Below are positions 60,801-64,000 of a stretch of 64,000 bases of DNA, one piece after another. A program made the translations under genes and the position numbers. The notes under the pieces were generated by a model. That model did no database searches and was not told the origin of the DNA. It was given only the letters and a program-made list of their open reading frames with translations. Position 1 is the first letter of the stretch; each line of letters begins with the position of its first letter. The stretch lies in the NCBI GenBank assembly GCA_015680685.1, contig MNCI01003976.1, forward strand, positions 441,320 to 505,319. The letters are read 5' to 3'. Origin of the DNA: Gnetum montanum (taxonomy: Eukaryota > Streptophyta > Gnetopsida > Gnetales > Gnetaceae).

Positions 60801-62840
60801 AATCGAATCAGTGAACAGGTAGAGACGACATGCGCTCAATGCTACCCCATGGGGGTGCCCAAACACTCTACCTCCTCAACCGCACCAAATCAACGCTACC
60901 GTTCACATGAAGTCATTCGACATCGTTTCCGCATGGGATCATTCAATCCCATAAAGCCATCAGTGCGGGCTCCGATCTCCCAACTCTACAGAAATGAATC
61001 TTGGGGTTAACCGATTTCCCCGTCACAAGACCAAGCAACAGAAAACTCCTTTGTGAAACATAGAAACACAGCGTGTCACAGCCAAGATAAGGGATTTTGG
61101 AGACATGGGCCTCCAACATCCCTCCAACTGCTTCTCCTAACCCTTAAACAACTTCCGACCATGTTCGAGCGTGCGCTCAAACCTCGCAAGCTACTCCAAG
61201 GGAAGGCGCTACCTATGTCCTTGAGTCCATAAAAGGATCTTTTCATTGTGCTATGACCTCGAGAAGGTCACCCGAATAAATAGAATCCACAAATCGAAAC
61301 CAAAAACGAAGCACCCTCAAGTGCATGAGGAACAAAAGAGAACAGGTCCCTCGTAGTTTCTCGACTCGTCCATGTGGACTCCCCACTACCACCCATGCGC
61401 TATTAGGCAATCGAATCGGTGAACATGTAGAGCGACATGCACTCGACGCTACCCTGTGGGGGTGCCCAACCGCTCTACATCCTCCACCGCACCGAATCAA
61501 CACTACCATTCGCACGAAGTCATTCGACATTGTTTCCGCATGGGATCATTCAATCCCGTAAAGCCATCAGTGTCGGCTCCGATCTTGCAACTCTACAGAA
61601 ATGAATCTCAAGGTTAACCGATTTCCCCATCACGCGACCGAGCAACAGAAAACTCCTTCGTGAAACATAGAAACATAGCGTGCCACAGCCAAGACAAGGG
61701 ATTTTTGAGACATGGGCCTCCAACATCCCTCCGACTGCTTCTCCTAACCCTTAAACAACTTACGACCATGTTCGAGTGTGTGCTCAAACCTCACAAGCTA
61801 CTCCAAGGGAAGGCGCTACCTGTGTCCTTGAGTCCACAAAAGGCTCTTTTCGTTGTCCTACGAACTCGGGACGGTCACCCGAATCAATAGAGTCCTCAAA
61901 CCGAAACCAACAACGAGGCACCCTCAAGTGCATTGAGAACAAGAGAGAACGGGTCCCTTGTCGTTTCTCGACTCGTCCAGGTGAACTCCCCACTACCACC
62001 CATGCGCTACTAGACAATCGAATCGGTGAACAGGCATAGACGACATGCACTCGATGCTACCCCATGGGGGTGCCCAAATGCTCTACCTCCTCCAGCACAC
62101 CGAATCAATGCTACCGTTTGCATGAAGTCATTTGACATTGTATCTGCATGGGATCATTCAATCCCTTAAAACCATCAGTGCCGGCTCCGATCTCGCAACT
62201 CTACAGAAACGAATTTCGGGGTTAACCGAATTCCCCCTCATGCGACCGAGTAATAGAAAACTCCTTCGTGAAACATGGAAACACAGCGTACTGCAGCCAA
62301 GACAAGGGATTTTCGAGACATGGGCCTCCAACATCCCTCCGACTACTTCTCCTAACCCTTAAACAACTTACGACCGTGTTCGAGCATGTGCTCAAACTTC
62401 GCAAGCTTCTCCAAGGGAAGGCGCTACCTATGTCCTTGAGTCCACAAAAGGCTCTTTTCGTTGTGCTATGACCTCGAGACGGTCACCCAAATCAATAGAG
62501 TCCTCAAACTAAAACCAACAATGAGGCATCCTCAAGTGCATTGAGAACAGGAGAGAACGGGTCCCTCGTCGTTTCTCGACTCGTCCAGGTGAACTCCCCA
62601 CTACCACCCATGCACTACTAGGCAATCAAATCAATGAACAGGCAGAGACGACATGCGCTCGACGCTACCCCATGGGGGTGCCCAAATGCTCTACCTCCTC
62701 TACCGCACCGAATCAACGCTACCGTTCACACGAAGTCCTTTGACATCATTTCCGCATGGGATCATTCAATCCCATAAAGCCATCAGTGCCGGCTATTCTC
62801 GATGTGCTACGACCACGAAATGGTCACTTGAATCAAATCG

Positions 62841-63001
62841 TAAATGAGGACACCACCTTCTCTGGCATTATCCTTCTTCCCAACAAGCCTTGCAAGTTAC
62901 CCACATGAACAACCAGGCCTCGATATCGTGGGCAGGGCAAAGCATCCCTGGGGGGAGAAACCCACGTATCACTCTTTCACTCCAACCTCTCGTCAACTCT
63001 A
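62841..63001 (-). other. Pol I leader (start of 5' external transcribed spacer)
   Basis: Non-repetitive leader between the promoter at 63002 and the first 608-bp unit, almost identical to 2930-3104. This is the leader of the unit whose 18S fragment lies at 9260-9329. Confidence 0.6.
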
Positions 63002-63070
63002 CCTCCCCCTATATATGTTGATTGGGCCAGTTTCAGCCATACCGTCCCGCACCCTTATAAATTTGGTCAC
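63002..63070 (-). promoter_or_regulatory. RNA polymerase I promoter, minus strand
   Basis: Minus-strand CATATATAGGGGGAGG at 63002-63017, with the conserved upstream block to 63070. It directly precedes a leader and the long 608-bp array, so by position it is the gene promoter of this unit, not a spacer promoter. If used, the transcript would have to cross about 53.7 kb, including the retrotransposon, to reach the 18S start at 9329. Confidence 0.7.
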
Positions 63071-64000
63071 CAAGGACCAATTCAATGAGAGCACTCTCAC
63101 CTCCGATCCAAGCGTTCTCAATGAAGGCACTCTCAAGAAGAACACTCTCGTGTGCATAACGCAAGCGTGCTCCCATGGACAACGCCATCACGGAGGGAGC
63201 TCTTTGGGAGAACACTTTCAAAGAGACTACTCTTAGGAAGAATGCTCTCAGAAAAGGTGATCTAAATGAGGGAACCCTTCGACAGAATGATCTCAACGAG
63301 GGCACTCTAGACAGAACGCTCCAGGAGAGGGCACTCTCAAAGAGAACACTCCTCAAATGGTTGCTCTTGCAAAGGGCGCTCAAAAGAAAGAACGCTCTCA
63401 AGGAGGGCATCCTCAGCCACACCACTCTCAATGAGAATGCTGTAATGGAGGACGCTCTCCAAGAGAATGCTCCCAACCACGACGCTCTCGAGGAGAACAT
63501 TATCATATGCGTAACACAAGATGCTCTCAGGTCGAATGCTTTGAGCATGCTCGCTCTCGAAGAGGGCACCTTCTGAAAAAGAGCTCTCCATGAAGGCGCT
63601 CTCGAGAAGAACACTCTCACATGCTTGGCGCAAGATAATCAGAGAAGGCTTCCTCAGGAAGAACATTCTCATAGAGGCCGCTCTCAAGGAAAAATGCTCT
63701 TGTGAAGGGTGCGCTCTAAAAGAAGGCACTCTTTGACAGAACGATCTCAAAGAAAACGCTCTTCTGAAGGCCCCTCTAATGAAGGGCACTCCTAAGAAGA
63801 ACGCTCTCATGCAGGGTGATCTCACGGATCCCGCTCCCAAGGAAGGCATTCTAATGGAGGCCACTCTCCAAGAGAATGCTCTCAACAAAGATGCTCTCAG
63901 GGAGAACACTCTTAGATGTGCAACGCAAGGTGCTCTAGAGGAGATCGCTCTAAGGGAGAGACCTCTCAAGCAGAATGCTCTTGGAAAGGGCGATCTCACG
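63071..64000. repeat. 15-bp tandem repeat array, block type 1, right copy
   Basis: Same order of 15-bp variants as 3176-4110, with point differences only, and continuing past the window edge. This match fixes the period of the rDNA-like unit at about 59.9 kb. Confidence 0.88.

Larger units (their letters stand above)
40384..62840 (-). repeat. 608-bp rDNA-spacer tandem array, right block
   Basis: About 37 tandem units of 607-608 bp with the two subtypes described for the middle block. Type B units lie near 41125, 43482, 45144, 49378, 50590, 51197, 51806, 53023, 53630, 55855, 57677, 59501 and 61323. The last three steps are exactly three units (1,822-1,824 bp). Shortened units occur near 41955, 43088 and 49376, and at the two N positions. 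The array ends at the leader of the promoter at 63002. Confidence 0.92.

Overview
This window is nuclear DNA of a land plant. Three things show it: a plant-type RNA polymerase I start motif (ATATATAGGGGG) occurs five times, the first 70 nt of an 18S rRNA gene is present, and the only real protein genes belong to a Ty3/Gypsy LTR retrotransposon of the Tat lineage (RT, RNase H, a second archaeal-type RNase H, integrase). The very long spacer and 17.8-kb element fit a large-genome plant; I cannot name the species. There are no bacterial-type genes.

Layout. Almost everything outside the retrotransposon is ribosomal-DNA intergenic spacer read on the minus strand, with no complete rRNA gene. Right to left: 64000-63071 is a 15-bp tandem repeat; 63070-63002 is a Pol I promoter; 63001-62841 is the transcribed leader; 62840-10061 is a tandem array of ~608-bp repeats (about 57 copies here, about 62 in the window), interrupted at 40378-22599 by the retrotransposon; 10060-9330 is the end of the 5' external transcribed spacer; 9329-9260 is the first 70 nt of 18S rRNA. 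There the gene stops abruptly and the 15-bp repeats begin again (9252-3176), carrying three more Pol I promoters, one of them inverted. A fourth promoter at 3105-3175 starts the next leader and 608-bp array (3104-1). The stretch 2750-4110 is a close relative of 62650-64000, so the window holds one full period of about 59.9 kb of an rDNA-like unit that has kept its spacer and promoters but lost its genes.

The retrotransposon (22599-40378, minus strand) has 1.3-kb LTRs (TG...CA), a 5-bp target duplication GTAAG, a primer-binding site, a polypurine tract, and a decayed gag-pro-pol. Its remarkable part is a ~5-kb module between protease and reverse transcriptase that carries a gene on the opposite strand (29518-34013). 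It has its own TATA box, eight exons and seven introns whose phases all fit, giving about 1,053 codons, now broken by eight stops and one frameshift. The palindromic word AGCGTATACGCT is scattered in both LTRs and packed into the first intron of this antisense gene. Short arrays sharing an AGTTTA core bracket the module.

Most open frames in the 608-bp and 15-bp repeats are by-products of repetition and are not annotated as genes.
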